Assembly (NCBI GenBank): GCA_003168255.1
Contig: PMSU01000091.1
Span: 27,120 to 91,119, forward strand
DNA from: Actinomycetota bacterium
GTDB taxonomy: Bacteria; Actinomycetota; Actinomycetes; Streptosporangiales; Streptosporangiaceae
Reading direction: 5' to 3'
DNA length: 64,000 nucleotides
Shown here: piece after piece, positions 36,121-46,602 of the stretch
Numbering within the stretch: the first letter of the stretch is position 1
How the letters are laid out: every line of letters starts with the position of its first letter
Notes under the pieces: model-generated
Told to the model about the DNA's origin: nothing
Seen by the model: only the letters and a program-made list of their open reading frames with translations
Databases searched by the model: none
Position numbers and translations under genes: made by a program

Positions 36121-37659
36121 ATGTACCCAGGCACGTACGCCGCGCAAACGCCGGAAAAGATCGCCGCGGTGCTGGCCGACACGGGCGAGACGCTCAGCTA
36201 CGGAGAGCTGGAGCAGCGCTCGGTGCAGCTGGCCCACGTCCTGCACGATGCAGGCCTGCGGCCGGGGGATGTCGTCGCGCTGCTGACCGAGAACAACCTG
36301 CGGGCCTTCGAGGTGTACTGGGCTGCCCTGCGGTCTGGCCTGTACATCACCGCGGTCAACCACCATCTTGCCCCGGACGAGGTGGCCTACATCGTCAACG
36401 ACTCCGGGGCTGCGGCGCTGATCGTCTCGGCAGGCAAGGCCGAGCTCGCCGCGGCGATCCTGGAGGTGATCCCCGGTGCCAGTCTCAGGCTTGCCTACGG
36501 CGGCCCCGTCGCCGGCTACGGCTGCTACGAGGAGGCCATTTCCGGCGCCAAGACAGAGCCGTTCGCCGACCAGCCGCATGGCATGCCGATGCTGTACTCG
36601 TCGGGCACCACCGGCAGGCCCAAGGGTGTCCGCCTGCCACTGCCAGGAGTCCAGGTCTTCGAGGCCGGCGACCCGCTCGTCAGGCTGGTCGGCCAGTTCT
36701 TCGGTGTCGGCCCGGACACGGTGTACCTGTCGCCCGCGCCGATCTACCATGCCGCGCCGCTGCGCTGGTGCGGCGCCGTCCACGCGTACGGCGGCACGGT
36801 GGTGATGATGAAGAAATTCGACGCCGAACGCGCCCTGCGGACCATCCAGCAGCACCGGATCACGCACGCCCAGTTCGTGCCGACGATGTTCGTCCGGATG
36901 CTGCGGCTGCCGGACGAGTGCCGGACCGGCTACGACACGTCGAGCCTGCGGCTGGCGGTGCATGCGGCGGCGCCGTGCCCAGTAGAGGTCAAGCGGAAGA
37001 TGATCGACTGGTGGGGCCCGATCCTGGTCGAGTACTACGCCGGCACCGAGGGCGTCGGCATGACGGTGATCGACTCCGTGACCTGGCTCACGAAACCGGG
37101 CACCGTCGGCAGGCCCGTGCTCGGTGTCCTGCACGTCTGCGCCGACGACGGCACGGAACTGCCGCCAGGGGAGATAGGCGCGGTCTACTTCGAACGGGAC
37201 CGGGTGGCGTTCGAGTACCACAACGACCCGGCGAAGACGAAGGCCGCGCAGCACCCCGATCACCAGAACTGGAGCAGCCTCGGCGACATCGGCTTCCTCG
37301 ATGGCGACGGGTTCCTGTTCCTCACCGACCGCAAGTCCTTCATGATCATTTCCGGCGGGGTGAACATCTACCCGCAGGAGATCGAGAACGTGCTTGCGCT
37401 GCACCCGGCCATTCATGACGTGGCGGTCATCGGGGTACCCGACCCGGAGATGGGGGAGTCGGTCAAGGCGTTCGTCCAGCCCGCCGCCGGTCTCGACCCG
37501 GGGCCGGAGCTGGAACAGGAGATCATCGCGTTCGTGAAGTCCAAGATCGCGGGCTTCAAGGCGCCGCGCAGCGTCCAGTTCGTCGACAGCCTGCCCCGGA
37601 CCGAGACAGGCAAGCTCGTCAAGGCCGAGCTGAAGAAGAAGTACGTGACCGCGGACTGA
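36121..37659 (+). CDS. acyl-CoA synthetase (AMP-binding)
   Basis: MLYSSGTTGRPKGV, EYYAGTEGVG, FLTDRKSFMIISGGVNIYPQEIENVL, PRTETGKLVKAELKKKY. Confidence 0.95.
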   Translation: MYPGTYAAQTPEKIAAVLADTGETLSYGELEQRSVQLAHVLHDAGLRPGDVVALLTENNLRAFEVYWAALRSGLYITAVNHHLAPDEVAYIVNDSGAAALIVSAGKAELAAAILEVIPGASLRLAYGGPVAGYGCYEEAISGAKTEPFADQPHGMPMLYSSGTTGRPKGVRLPLPGVQVFEAGDPLVRLVGQFFGVGPDTVYLSPAPIYHAAPLRWCGAVHAYGGTVVMMKKFDAERALRTIQQHRITHAQFVPTMFVRMLRLPDECRTGYDTSSLRLAVHAAAPCPVEVKRKMIDWWGPILVEYYAGTEGVGMTVIDSVTWLTKPGTVGRPVLGVLHVCADDGTELPPGEIGAVYFERDRVAFEYHNDPAKTKAAQHPDHQNWSSLGDIGFLDGDGFLFLTDRKSFMIISGGVNIYPQEIENVLALHPAIHDVAVIGVPDPEMGESVKAFVQPAAGLDPGPELEQEIIAFVKSKIAGFKAPRSVQFVDSLPRTETGKLVKAELKKKYVTAD

Positions 37660-37796
37660 CGGCTGCGGGAGGATCGGATCGGCGGTCAGCAGATCGCGGC
37701 GATCAAGCGCACCGGGGAGGCCCTCATGGCGGTATCCAGCGGAATCAACTCCGCTGCGGGCAAGGTCGGGCGGCTGAACCAGCGGCGGACGTCCTG

Positions 37797-38585
37797 ATGG
37801 CGATCGAACTGGATGGCGCGGTCGTCCTGGTCACCGGCGGCGCCAACGGCATCGGCGCCGCGGCCGCGCGACGGCTTGCCGGCCGTGGGGCGCATGTCGT
37901 CGTGGCTGACGTAGACCAGCGGGGAGCGGACGTCGCAGCCGAGATCGGCGGGCTATTCGTGCACTGTGACGTCAGGGAACCTGCCGACAGCCAGGCCGCG
38001 GTATCCGCAGCGCAAGCCGCCTTCGGCGGCCTAGACATAGCTTTCCTTAACGCTGGCGTGTCCACCACGAGCGTCAGGCTCGGCAGCCCGGCGTGGGACC
38101 TGGCTGCGTACCGGCGGGCGTTTGCGATCAACGTCGACGGTGTCTTCTTCGGCGTGAACGCCGCGCTGCCAGCCCTGCGCGATCGCGGTCGCGGGGCGCT
38201 GGTCGTCACCGCCAGCCTGGCCGGGCTGACCGCGGTGCCGGGCGATCCGATCTACGCAGCCACCAAGCACGCCGTCGTCGGCCTCGCCCGCGCGCTCGGT
38301 CCGGCGCTCGCGTCGGACAACGTGGCCGTGAACGCGCTGTGTCCCGGCTTTGCCGACACGGCAATCAACGATCCGGTCCGGCACCTGATCAGCGCCGCGG
38401 GCATCCCGATGATGACGCCCGGCGACGTGGCCGACGCGCTGCTGGCCATCCTCGCCAGCGACCAGAGCGGCCAGGCCTGGTACGTCCAGCCCGGCCGGGT
38501 AAGCGAGCCCTTCAATTTCCGTAACGTGCCGGGTCCGCGCGCTGCGGACGGCTCCAGAGCAGGCGGAGTGCCAGGGACACCGTGA
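37797..38585 (+). CDS. SDR family NAD(P)-dependent oxidoreductase
   Basis: AVVLVTGGANGIGAAAARRLAGRGAHVVVADVD, DIAFLNAGVS, YAATKHAVVGLARALG. Confidence 0.93.
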   Translation: MAIELDGAVVLVTGGANGIGAAAARRLAGRGAHVVVADVDQRGADVAAEIGGLFVHCDVREPADSQAAVSAAQAAFGGLDIAFLNAGVSTTSVRLGSPAWDLAAYRRAFAINVDGVFFGVNAALPALRDRGRGALVVTASLAGLTAVPGDPIYAATKHAVVGLARALGPALASDNVAVNALCPGFADTAINDPVRHLISAAGIPMMTPGDVADALLAILASDQSGQAWYVQPGRVSEPFNFRNVPGPRAADGSRAGGVPGTP

Positions 38586-38606
38586 CCAGGCGGCGGACAG
38601 GTGACG

Positions 38607-39617
38607 TCAGCCGGGGTCGAGAGCGAGGATGAGCTTGCCTGTGTTGTGACCCGCGAAGAGCATCAGCAGGACGTCAGGGAAGTCGCTAATGCTGCCGTGA
38701 ACGATGTGCTCTCGCGAAACGAGCTGACCGTCGCGGAGCCACTGGGCGAGCTCGGCCATGGCGCCGGGATACCTGTCCTGGTAATCGAACACCACCATGC
38801 CGGTCATCGAAGCCCGCGCCACCAGCAGCGACAGGTAATTAGCCGGGCCCGTCACCTGCTCCGCGTTGTACTGCGAGACCGCGCCGCAGATGATGATCCG
38901 CGCCCCTCTGGCCAGCCGGGTCAAGACAGCGTCGAGGACATCTCCGCCCACGTTGTCGAAGTAGACGTCGACGCGGCCCGGAGCGTGCTCGCGCAATGCC
39001 GTTCGCACGTCTTCGCTCTTGTAGTCGATCGCGGCGTCGAAGCCGAACTCGTCTACCAGCATGCGGCACTTATCCTGGCCGCCGGCGATGCCGATGACGC
39101 GACAGCCTTTGAGCTTCGCGATCTGGCCAGCGACGCTGCCCACGGCGCCGGCCGCGCCGGAGATGACGACCGTGTCCCCTTCCTGGATCCGCCCGACGTC
39201 AAAGAGGGCGAAGTAGGCGGTAAGCCCGGTCATCCCGAGCGCTCCCAGGTAGGTCGTGGGCTCCGCCAGTGAGGTGTCGAGCTTGATGACGCCCTTGCCG
39301 TCGGACGCGGCGTATTCCTGGACGCCGAAGGTGCCGTAGACGTAATCGCCGATGGCAAAGCCGGGATGCTCGGATGCCGTCACCTGCCCGATCGCGCCAG
39401 CACGCATGACCGCGCCAACCTCGACGGGCGGGATGTAGGAGGCGCCGGCGTTCATCCAGCCCCGCATCGCGGGGTCGACGGACAGATGCGAGATCGCTAC
39501 GACGAATTGTCCCGGGCCGGCAGCCGGCACCGGCTCACTGGTTACCTCCCAGTCGGAGGCCTTGGGCAGCCCCGAAGGGCGGGCGGCAAGCCGCACCTGG
39601 CGGTTGATCGAGTTCAC
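38607..39617 (-). CDS. MDR-superfamily NADP-dependent oxidoreductase
   Basis: GMTGLTAYFALFDVGRIQEGDTVVISGAAGAVGSVAGQIAKLKGCRVIGIAGG, DVYFDNVGGDVLDAVL. Confidence 0.93.
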   Translation of the reverse strand: MNSINRQVRLAARPSGLPKASDWEVTSEPVPAAGPGQFVVAISHLSVDPAMRGWMNAGASYIPPVEVGAVMRAGAIGQVTASEHPGFAIGDYVYGTFGVQEYAASDGKGVIKLDTSLAEPTTYLGALGMTGLTAYFALFDVGRIQEGDTVVISGAAGAVGSVAGQIAKLKGCRVIGIAGGQDKCRMLVDEFGFDAAIDYKSEDVRTALREHAPGRVDVYFDNVGGDVLDAVLTRLARGARIIICGAVSQYNAEQVTGPANYLSLLVARASMTGMVVFDYQDRYPGAMAELAQWLRDGQLVSREHIVHGSISDFPDVLLMLFAGHNTGKLILALDPG

Positions 39618-39654
39618 TGTCGGAAAGTAACGCTGCTGAACCGGTAAGGCAAAT

Positions 39655-39693
39655 GAACCCCTCGCTGGAACCCCTCGCTGGAACCCCTCGCTT
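39655..39693. repeat. 13-bp tandem repeat x3 (gaacccctcgctg)
   Basis: 39655-39667, 39668-39680, 39681-39693 (last base varies). Confidence 0.9.
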
Positions 39694-39698
39694 CGGCG

Positions 39699-40505
39699 TC
39701 ATGCCGCGGTTCGCTGCCTCCCTTTGAGGTCCTGCGCCGCCACGCCGGACGATGGGTACGGGGCGCCGACGATCCAGCCGCCGATGCGGGCTGGTGTTGC
39801 CCTGGTCGGCACGAGGTCGACGGGCGCGCCGAGGTGAAGGGTGCCGGGCCGGATGACCCAGCAGTTGAGGGCCAGTTCGCCGTCGAAGGCGCGGTGGATG
39901 TGGCGGAACACATCGGGGTCTCGTTCGCCTGTGTCGGGGTCGATGGTGGTGACGACGCATCGCTGCCGGAGGGAGTGCACGCCGATGAGCGCGTCGCCGA
40001 TGGCGAGCGCCTGGCCGGGCCAGGTGGCTTCTGCGTCAGCGGGGACGCCAGCAAGCAGGAGGTTGGGCCGGAGCCGGCGGATGTCGTAGCCGAAGGCTTC
40101 GACGGCTCCGTCGGTGGCTACCAGGAGGTTGAGCACGTCGAAGCGCTCCGGCCCCGCATAGGCGGCGAGGTGCGCGCCGTCACCGGCGTGGCTCTGGACG
40201 ATCCGCTCGGCTTGGGGCGTGTCCCACCGGTGCCCGGCAACCCGTGGCGTCCCGCTGGGGTCAGTGCTGGCGGGCAGGGTGACGAGCCGGTGCCTGCTGC
40301 GCCCGGTCAGCGGGCCGGCCGCCCCGCTGACGTGCACGATGCGGTCTCCGGCGATCCCGTCGCCGGTGAGCGTGGCGGTGTCGAGCGGTTCGCCGGCCAG
40401 GGACTTGATCGGGTAGCGCCACAGGCCGGCCAGGTGCATTGCGGACATGACTTCCTTACTCGAGCGGGAGGGGCTGGCCCCGATGCTCAGCCGGCCGGGG
40501 TCCAA
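39699..40505 (-). CDS. MOSC domain-containing protein
   Basis: [44 protein letters not shown]; true start probably the internal ATG ([16 protein letters not shown]). Confidence 0.9.
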   Translation of the reverse strand: MDPGRLSIGASPSRSSKEVMSAMHLAGLWRYPIKSLAGEPLDTATLTGDGIAGDRIVHVSGAAGPLTGRSRHRLVTLPASTDPSGTPRVAGHRWDTPQAERIVQSHAGDGAHLAAYAGPERFDVLNLLVATDGAVEAFGYDIRRLRPNLLLAGVPADAEATWPGQALAIGDALIGVHSLRQRCVVTTIDPDTGERDPDVFRHIHRAFDGELALNCWVIRPGTLHLGAPVDLVPTRATPARIGGWIVGAPYPSSGVAAQDLKGRQRTAA

Positions 40506-40908
40506 AGATTCGGCGCTGGTCAGCTGAGATGGCCAGGTCGTTGATGCTGGCTTCCCGGCGGCTCATGTACCCCTGAGTGTCGAACTCCCACAGTTCGTTG
40601 CCGTAACTGCGCCACCATTTGCCAGCCTGGTCGTGCCACTCGTACTGGAACCTGACGGCCATCCGGTTGCCGCGGAATCCCCACAGGCTCTTGCGCAGCG
40701 CATAGTCCTGCTCGTGCTCCCACTTGGCCGTGAGGAACTCGATGATCGCGGCGCGGCCGGTAATGAACTGCGACCGGTTCCGCCACACGCTGTCGGGGGT
40801 GTAGGCCGCCGCGACCCGCTCGGGATCCTTGGTGTTCCAGGCATCCTCGGCGGCTTGGACCTTGACGGGAGCGGTGGTCTCGTCGAACGGCGGAACGGGT
40901 GGCCTCAC
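40456..40908 (-). CDS. nuclear transport factor 2 family (DUF1348-like) protein
   Basis: [81 protein letters not shown] start. Confidence 0.9.
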   Translation of the reverse strand: MRPPVPPFDETTAPVKVQAAEDAWNTKDPERVAAAYTPDSVWRNRSQFITGRAAIIEFLTAKWEHEQDYALRKSLWGFRGNRMAVRFQYEWHDQAGKWWRSYGNELWEFDTQGYMSRREASINDLAISADQRRIFGPRPAEHRGQPLPLE

Positions 40909-40982
40909 GTCGATGTCCTTCCGGCAGCAGGTGTTGTAACGCTTGTATCTTATCCTGCCATTAGAATTTGTAGCATGATTAT

Positions 40983-41012
40983 CTAACGGCTGCAAGTAGC
41001 TGATACCGTTAG
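40983..41012. promoter_or_regulatory. 7-bp inverted repeat CTAACGG-N16-CCGTTAG, candidate operator
   Basis: Arms at 40983-40989 and 41006-41012 in the divergent intergenic region, ending 3 nt before the CGNR gene ATG. Confidence 0.5.
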
Positions 41013-41015
41013 TTC

Positions 41016-41651
41016 ATGGTTAGCCGGACAGCAGCCGGCGGCGGGCCGGCACGTCCGTGGGTCCTGCCCGGTGAGCCGACCGTGGTGCGGCTGATGAACA
41101 CCATCTGGGCGGACCGGGCAGGCATCCGCGACGACCTGAGTGCTCCCGCCGACCTGACTGCCTGGCTGGCCTCGGCCGGCCTCGCCCACGGCGTCGGCCG
41201 GGTGACCGGTGACGACCTCGATCGAGCCCGTCAGCTCCGCGACGCGTGCCGCCGCGTCGCCGCACGCATCACAGCCGACCCGCGGCCCGCAGCTGCGTCG
41301 GCCACCGCGGACCTGCACGCGGCGATCGCCGAGATCAACAGCGTCGCCGCATGCAGCCCGCCCATCGCCCGCCTGGCCCTGCGGGACGGCGACCTGCAAC
41401 GAGACACCACTCCGCTCGGGCACGCCCTGCCCACCGCACTGGCCACAGTCGCCGCCGACGCCGTCGGGCTGTTCACCGACCATGCCAGGCCACCGCTTCG
41501 TGCCTGCCTGGCGCCTGGCTGCGTGCTCTACTTCGTCAAAGACCACCCACGACGCGAATGGTGCTCAGCCGCCTGCGGTAACCGAGCCCGGGCCGCCCGC
41601 CACTACCGCAGGCACAGGCCCGGCGCAGACCCCCAACCCGATCCGCATTGA
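41016..41651 (+). CDS. CGNR zinc finger domain-containing (ABATE-type) protein
   Basis: LRACLAPGCVLYFVKDHPRREWCSAACGNRARAARHYRRHR is the CGNR zinc finger. Confidence 0.93.
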   Translation: MVSRTAAGGGPARPWVLPGEPTVVRLMNTIWADRAGIRDDLSAPADLTAWLASAGLAHGVGRVTGDDLDRARQLRDACRRVAARITADPRPAAASATADLHAAIAEINSVAACSPPIARLALRDGDLQRDTTPLGHALPTALATVAADAVGLFTDHARPPLRACLAPGCVLYFVKDHPRREWCSAACGNRARAARHYRRHRPGADPQPDPH

Positions 41652-41664
41652 CGCCCGGCGCGTG

Positions 41665-42423
41665 TCAGCGCTCGAATACAAGCAGGTCACCTGGAGGGCT
41701 CACGGCCGCGTCGTCGCCGATCGTGTCGAGGGCGGCTTCGATGACGGCAAACCCTTCCTCGATCTCGTCTTCATCCAGATGCTCGAACGTTGACAGCGCG
41801 CGGGTCCGTAGCCGCTCGAAGTCTTCCCTGACATTCGATTCCGTCGTCGTCTCGACCCGGTCAAGCGTGATCCATGACCAGCCAGCGGTGGTGAAATCCA
41901 GCACGACCGCATCCAGCGGCCGGTACATCTGCCGGTCGACTTCGCGGGCCTTCGGGAACCACCGGTACCACCAGAGTTCGGGCATCCGGTCCGACAGGTT
42001 CGTCCGTACCAGCAACCGCCCGCCGGGGCGTACCACCCGGTGCAGCTCGCGGGCCGCCGTGGCCTTGTCGGCGACGTGGTGCCACACGAAGTAGACGAGG
42101 GCGGCGTCGCACGCCGCGGCCGGTAGCGGGATCGACTCGCCAGAGCCGGCCAGGTAGGTCACATCCGGGTGAATGGCGTTTGACCGGGCTTGAGCGAGCA
42201 TCTTCTGCGATGGCTCCACGCCGGTAACCGGACCGCCGAAGGCCGCTGCGAGTGCCGGGGTCAGACGGCCGATGCCTGAGCCAAGATCAAGCAGAGACAA
42301 CGGCCGATGGGATGGAAGATGGCGTGAAAAAGCGGTCATCCATTCGTGCTGGGTTGCCGGCGACATCGTCCGGCCCTTGGCGTAGATAGCGTGCAGGCGC
42401 AGGTCGTAATCCACGCGTCGCAT
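41665..42423 (-). CDS. class I SAM-dependent methyltransferase
   Basis: LSLLDLGSGIGRLTPALAAAFGGPVTGVEPSQKMLAQA, AALVYFVWHHVADKATAARELHRVVRPGGRLLVRTN; start reassigned to ATG 42423. Confidence 0.9.
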   Translation of the reverse strand: MRRVDYDLRLHAIYAKGRTMSPATQHEWMTAFSRHLPSHRPLSLLDLGSGIGRLTPALAAAFGGPVTGVEPSQKMLAQARSNAIHPDVTYLAGSGESIPLPAAACDAALVYFVWHHVADKATAARELHRVVRPGGRLLVRTNLSDRMPELWWYRWFPKAREVDRQMYRPLDAVVLDFTTAGWSWITLDRVETTTESNVREDFERLRTRALSTFEHLDEDEIEEGFAVIEAALDTIGDDAAVSPPGDLLVFER

Positions 42424-42430
42424 GCCAGTG

Positions 42431-43285
42431 TTACGCCGACCGGGTGATCGCGGCGATCTCGTCCGGGCTGAGCTGGATGTGCGCGGCCGCGACGTTGTCC
42501 TGGACGTGGTCGGCGGATCCGGAACCGGGAATGGGAAGGATCTGCGGTGATCGTGCCAGCAGCCAGGCGAGGACGATCTGGCGAGGGCTGGCGCCGTGCC
42601 GGGCGGCCGCGTCGCTGACCGCGCGGTTGCCGTCGGCTTCCTGGATCGGCGCCCACGGCAGGAACACGAGCCGTTCCTGCTCGCAGAGGTCCACGATCTC
42701 CTCCGAGGACCGGTCGGTGGCGTTGTAGCGATTTTGTATCGACACGATCGGGGTGATCTGCTGCGCTTCATGCAGCTGCGCCTCGGACATGTTCGAGACT
42801 CCGATGTGACGGATTTTTCCCTCGGCCTTCAGCTCGGCGAGCGCGCCGACCGAGTCGGCGACCGGCACCACCGGATCGGGCCGGTGCAACTGGTACAGGG
42901 GAATCTGGTCAAGCTTCAATCGCTTCAGGCTGCCCTCGCAAGCCTGCCGGAGGTGCTCCGGGCGCCCGTCCGCCTCCCACCGCCCCGGGCCGGGACGCAC
43001 CAGGCCGCCCTTGGTGGCGATGACAAGGTCGGCCGGGTAGGGATAGAGGGTCTCGGCGATCAGCACCTCGCTGACCTCCGGCCCATAGCAGTCAGCGGTG
43101 TCGATGAAGGTGACATCCAGCTCGACCGCCCGGCGCAGGGCTGCCTTTGCCTGCTCCCGGTCCGGCGGGTCCCCCCAGATGCCCTGGCCGGTAAGCCGCA
43201 TCGAGCCGAAGCCCATCCGGTTCACCGTCAGATCACCGCCGACATCCATCGTGCCCGCTGCCGCCGCTGTCACTCGGGTCGCCAT
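42431..43285 (-). CDS. aldo/keto reductase
   Basis: VTFIDTADCYGPEVSEVLIAE, VIATKGGLVRPGPGRWEADGRPEHLRQACEGSLKRLKLDQIPLYQLHRPDP; start reassigned to internal ATG. Confidence 0.93.
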   Translation of the reverse strand: MATRVTAAAAGTMDVGGDLTVNRMGFGSMRLTGQGIWGDPPDREQAKAALRRAVELDVTFIDTADCYGPEVSEVLIAETLYPYPADLVIATKGGLVRPGPGRWEADGRPEHLRQACEGSLKRLKLDQIPLYQLHRPDPVVPVADSVGALAELKAEGKIRHIGVSNMSEAQLHEAQQITPIVSIQNRYNATDRSSEEIVDLCEQERLVFLPWAPIQEADGNRAVSDAAARHGASPRQIVLAWLLARSPQILPIPGSGSADHVQDNVAAAHIQLSPDEIAAITRSA

Positions 43286-43424
43286 GCGACACCTCCTCAG
43301 ATCCCCTCCAGCTTCGCAGTCCTCCTCAGCGACGTCATCCCCAGGTCGCATACGGGGCATTCCAGGCGAACCGCACTCCGGCCGGGTAGCTATGCATCCG
43401 GACGGCGACGTGAATGTGAAATTA

Positions 43425-43457
43425 CCCCCCATTGGTGGTAGGCCACGCCGCATTCAT
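43425..43457. repeat. dispersed intergenic repeat, copy 2
   Basis: CCCCCCATTGGTGGTAGGCCACGCCGCATTCAT; see 24115-24147. Confidence 0.75.
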
Positions 43458-43641
43458 TTTGGCTGAGGGCCCGCTGGCCCGGCCCATGTCAGCAGCAGCC
43501 GCCGCCCAGCCCGGCAAGTGGTCACTCCAGCGGAGCCACACCGGTCAACGACAGGGGAAGCCCGAACCGGGGTAGAGCGTGTCTTCACGGAACCGGGTGA
43601 TGGCCTGGATCGGCCGGTTCATCTTCGACCGGGTCCCCTGA

Positions 43642-44001
43642 GTGGGCGCCCAGCTGTCGGGTGAGCCGTGGCAGTCAGCGGTGCACCAGATCTTCGAAAG
43701 CGTCGGCGGGCAGCTCCGGGCGCTCGGCGTCCCCGAACGAGCACAGTTCGACTGCGCGTCCGCGCTGGTGAACTACGTCCTCGGCCTCGCCGGGCAGTAC
43801 GCCGCGGCCGCCCGCCTCCTCGCGCGCGAGACGGACCGGTCGGCCTTTCTCGCGACCGTCGCCGTACGGTGGGCGCAGCTCGACCCTGCGCAGTACCCGT
43901 TCATGCGTCAGGTGGCGACGCAGCTGCGCGAGCACGACGACCGCGAGCAATTCCTGGCCGGCATCGACCTCATCCTGGCCGGCATCACAGCCGTCCGGTA
44001 G
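43642..44001 (+). pseudogene. TetR-family regulator remnant (C-terminal ligand-binding domain only)
   Basis: ETDRSAFLATVAVRWAQLDPAQYPFMRQVATQLREHDDREQFLAGIDLILAGI resembles TetR C-terminal domains; no HTH, and an in-frame TGA directly precedes the GTG. Confidence 0.55.
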
Positions 44002-44099
44002 GCGGTCCTCCATCGTGCACTCCCCAACCGCCCGCTCCGGACCACGTTTCAAAAATAGATTAAACTCAGCATCGTGGATCCGACCGGTGGTGCGGGCGC

Positions 44100-45380
44100 G
44101 TGACCGTCGAGCACGCCGCCATCGCGGAACTGGACCTGGCGAGCCACATCCGGTCCGGCGACACCGTGCTGTGGGGCCAGGCGTGCGCCGAGCCGGTCTC
44201 GCTCACCGAGGCACTGGTGCGGCAGCGGTCCGGTCTGGGCGGGGTGCGATGTTTCCTCGGCATTCCCAGCACTGACACGCTGCGACCCGAGCATGCCGAC
44301 CACCTGAGCTTCGTCTCCTACTCCGCGGCCGGGGCGAACCGGGCGCTGTATCAGGCCGGGGTACTGGACGTGCTGCCCTGCCATTACTCAGAGCTGCCCC
44401 GCGTCCTCAGCGAGGGCCCGCTGCGGGCCGACGTCGTCATGCTGTCGCTGCCTCCGGCGGGCCCGGGCGGCCGGTTCGGCCTCGGGCTGTGCGCCGACTA
44501 CGTTGCCGCCGTGATCGACCGGGCCCGGGTGGTCATCGCCGAGGTCAACGAGCAGGTGCCTGAGATCGCCGGATGCCGCGCTCTGTCCCGCGACGAGATA
44601 GACGTCATCGTGCACACCTCCCGGCCGCCGCCGGAGCATCCCGCGGCGCCGCCGAAGGACGTCGAGGCCGCGATCGCAGCCCGCGTCGCCGATCTGGTGC
44701 AGGACGGCACGACGCTGCAATTCGGGGTGGGCGGCCTGCCATCGGCTGTGCTGCCCCGGCTAAAAGACCGCCGCGACCTCGGCGTGCACTCCGGGATGAT
44801 CAGCGATGCGCTGATCGGGCTGGTCGAAGCCGGGGCGGTCACCGGCGCCCGCAAGAGCCTGGACCAGGGCCTCATCATCACCGGGTTCCTGCTCGGCACC
44901 CGCGCCCTCTTCGAGCACGCCGCGGCGAACCCCGCGGTCCAGCTGCGCGACACCCGCTACACGCACGACGCGGGCGTGCTCGCCGCCCAGCACCGCCTGG
45001 TGGCCGTCAACACGGCCACCGAGGTGGACCTGACCGGCCAGGTCAACACCGAGACGGTCGGCGACCGTTACGTCGGGGCAGTCGGCGGCGCCGCGGACTT
45101 CCTTCGCGGCGCCGCCCGCAGCACAGGCGGGGTTCCCGTCGTCGCGCTGCCCTCGACGGCCGGGTCTTCGAGCCGCATCGTCGCCCGGCTGAGCGGGCCC
45201 GTCACCGTAGCCCGCAGCGACGCCGGAGTGATCGTGACCGAGCACGGCATCGCGGATCTGCGCGGTCTCACCTTGCCGCAACGGCAGCAGCGGATGCTGG
45301 CGATCGCCGATCCCGGCCACCGGTCAACACTGGAGTCTGCCCTGAGCACCGGGGCCCGCCGCAGACAGGAGCGACCATGA
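44100..45380 (+). CDS. acetyl-CoA hydrolase/transferase family (CoA transferase)
   Basis: GDTVLWGQACAEPVSLTEAL, LQFGVGGLPSAVLPRLKDRRDLGVHSGMISDALIGLVEAG, TVARSDAGVIVTEHGIADLRGLTLPQRQQRMLAIADP. Confidence 0.93.
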   Translation: MTVEHAAIAELDLASHIRSGDTVLWGQACAEPVSLTEALVRQRSGLGGVRCFLGIPSTDTLRPEHADHLSFVSYSAAGANRALYQAGVLDVLPCHYSELPRVLSEGPLRADVVMLSLPPAGPGGRFGLGLCADYVAAVIDRARVVIAEVNEQVPEIAGCRALSRDEIDVIVHTSRPPPEHPAAPPKDVEAAIAARVADLVQDGTTLQFGVGGLPSAVLPRLKDRRDLGVHSGMISDALIGLVEAGAVTGARKSLDQGLIITGFLLGTRALFEHAAANPAVQLRDTRYTHDAGVLAAQHRLVAVNTATEVDLTGQVNTETVGDRYVGAVGGAADFLRGAARSTGGVPVVALPSTAGSSSRIVARLSGPVTVARSDAGVIVTEHGIADLRGLTLPQRQQRMLAIADPGHRSTLESALSTGARRRQERP

Positions 45381-46579
45381 CCCTCCGCAGAGCCGCGATC
45401 GTGGCACCAGTCCGCACGCCGGTCGGCACGTTCGGCGGCAGCCTGCGCGCCGTCGCCGTCGAGGATCTGGCCGCGACGGTGATCAAGGCCGTGATCGAGC
45501 GGTCCGGCATCGATCCGGAGCGGATCGACGATGTGGCCTTCGCGCAGTCGTACGCGAACTCCGAGACCCCGTGCATCGGGCGGTGGGCGGCGCTGCACGC
45601 CGGGCTGCCGGTCGGCGTGCCGGGCTTCCAGATCGACCGCCGCTGCGGCGGCGGGCTACAGGCGATCGTCACCGCCGCGATGATGGTGCAGACCGGCGCC
45701 GCCGACGCGGTACTGGCCGGCGGCGTCGAGAGCATGAGCAACATCGAGTACTACACGACCTCGCAGCGCTGGGGCGCCAGGGCGGGCAGCCAGGTCCTCT
45801 ACGACCGGCTCGACCGCGGCCGTGAGCGCTCGCAGCCAGAGTGGAGGTTCGGCCCCATCTCCGGCATGATCGAGACGGCCGAGAACCTGGCCGAGCAGTA
45901 TGGGATCACCCGCGGCGAGGCCGACGAGTATGCCGCCCGCAGCCACCAGCGAGCCGCCGCCGCCTGGGCGGCCGGCCGGTTCGACGACGAGGTGGTACCC
46001 GTCGAGGTGCCGCAGCGCAAAGGAGACCCGGTCCTGGTGACACGCGATGAGGGCGTGCGCCCTGATTCCACCCCGCAGACACTCGGCAAGCTGCGCGCCC
46101 TGCTGCCCGGCGGCACCGTGACGGCGGGCAACGCCAGCCAGCAGAACGATGCCGCGGCAGCCTGCCTGGTGGTGGCGCAGGACCAGCTCGGCGCGCTGGG
46201 CGTGCAACCGCTCGGCTACCTCGCCGGCTGGGCGGCGGCGGGCTGTGAGCCGGCCACCATGGGGATCGGGCCGGTGCCTGCGGTGGCGAAGCTGTTCGCC
46301 CGCACCGGGCTGGACTGGGACGCGATCGACCTTGTCGAGCTCAATGAGGCCTTCGCGGCCCAGGTCCTCGCCGTGCTCGCCGGGTGGCAATGGCACGAGC
46401 AGGACAAGCTCAATGTGAACGGCTCCGGCATCTCACTGGGCCACCCGATCGGCGCTACCGGTGTCCGGATGCTCACCACCGGCCTCCGCGAACTGCGCCG
46501 CCGGGGTGGCCGTTACCTGCTGGAGGCCATGTGCGTCGGCGGTGGCCAGGGAATGGCCGCCGTCTTCGAAGCTGCCTGA
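45377..46579 (+). CDS. thiolase family protein
   Basis: AIVAPVRTPVGTFGGSL, IDRRCGGGLQAIV, LVELNEAFAAQVLAVL, NGSGISLGHPIGATGVRML, MCVGGGQGMAAVFE. Confidence 0.95.
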   Translation: MTLRRAAIVAPVRTPVGTFGGSLRAVAVEDLAATVIKAVIERSGIDPERIDDVAFAQSYANSETPCIGRWAALHAGLPVGVPGFQIDRRCGGGLQAIVTAAMMVQTGAADAVLAGGVESMSNIEYYTTSQRWGARAGSQVLYDRLDRGRERSQPEWRFGPISGMIETAENLAEQYGITRGEADEYAARSHQRAAAAWAAGRFDDEVVPVEVPQRKGDPVLVTRDEGVRPDSTPQTLGKLRALLPGGTVTAGNASQQNDAAAACLVVAQDQLGALGVQPLGYLAGWAAAGCEPATMGIGPVPAVAKLFARTGLDWDAIDLVELNEAFAAQVLAVLAGWQWHEQDKLNVNGSGISLGHPIGATGVRMLTTGLRELRRRGGRYLLEAMCVGGGQGMAAVFEAA

Positions 46580-46602
46580 GCCCAGCGCCGTTAGGGAGAA
46601 AA

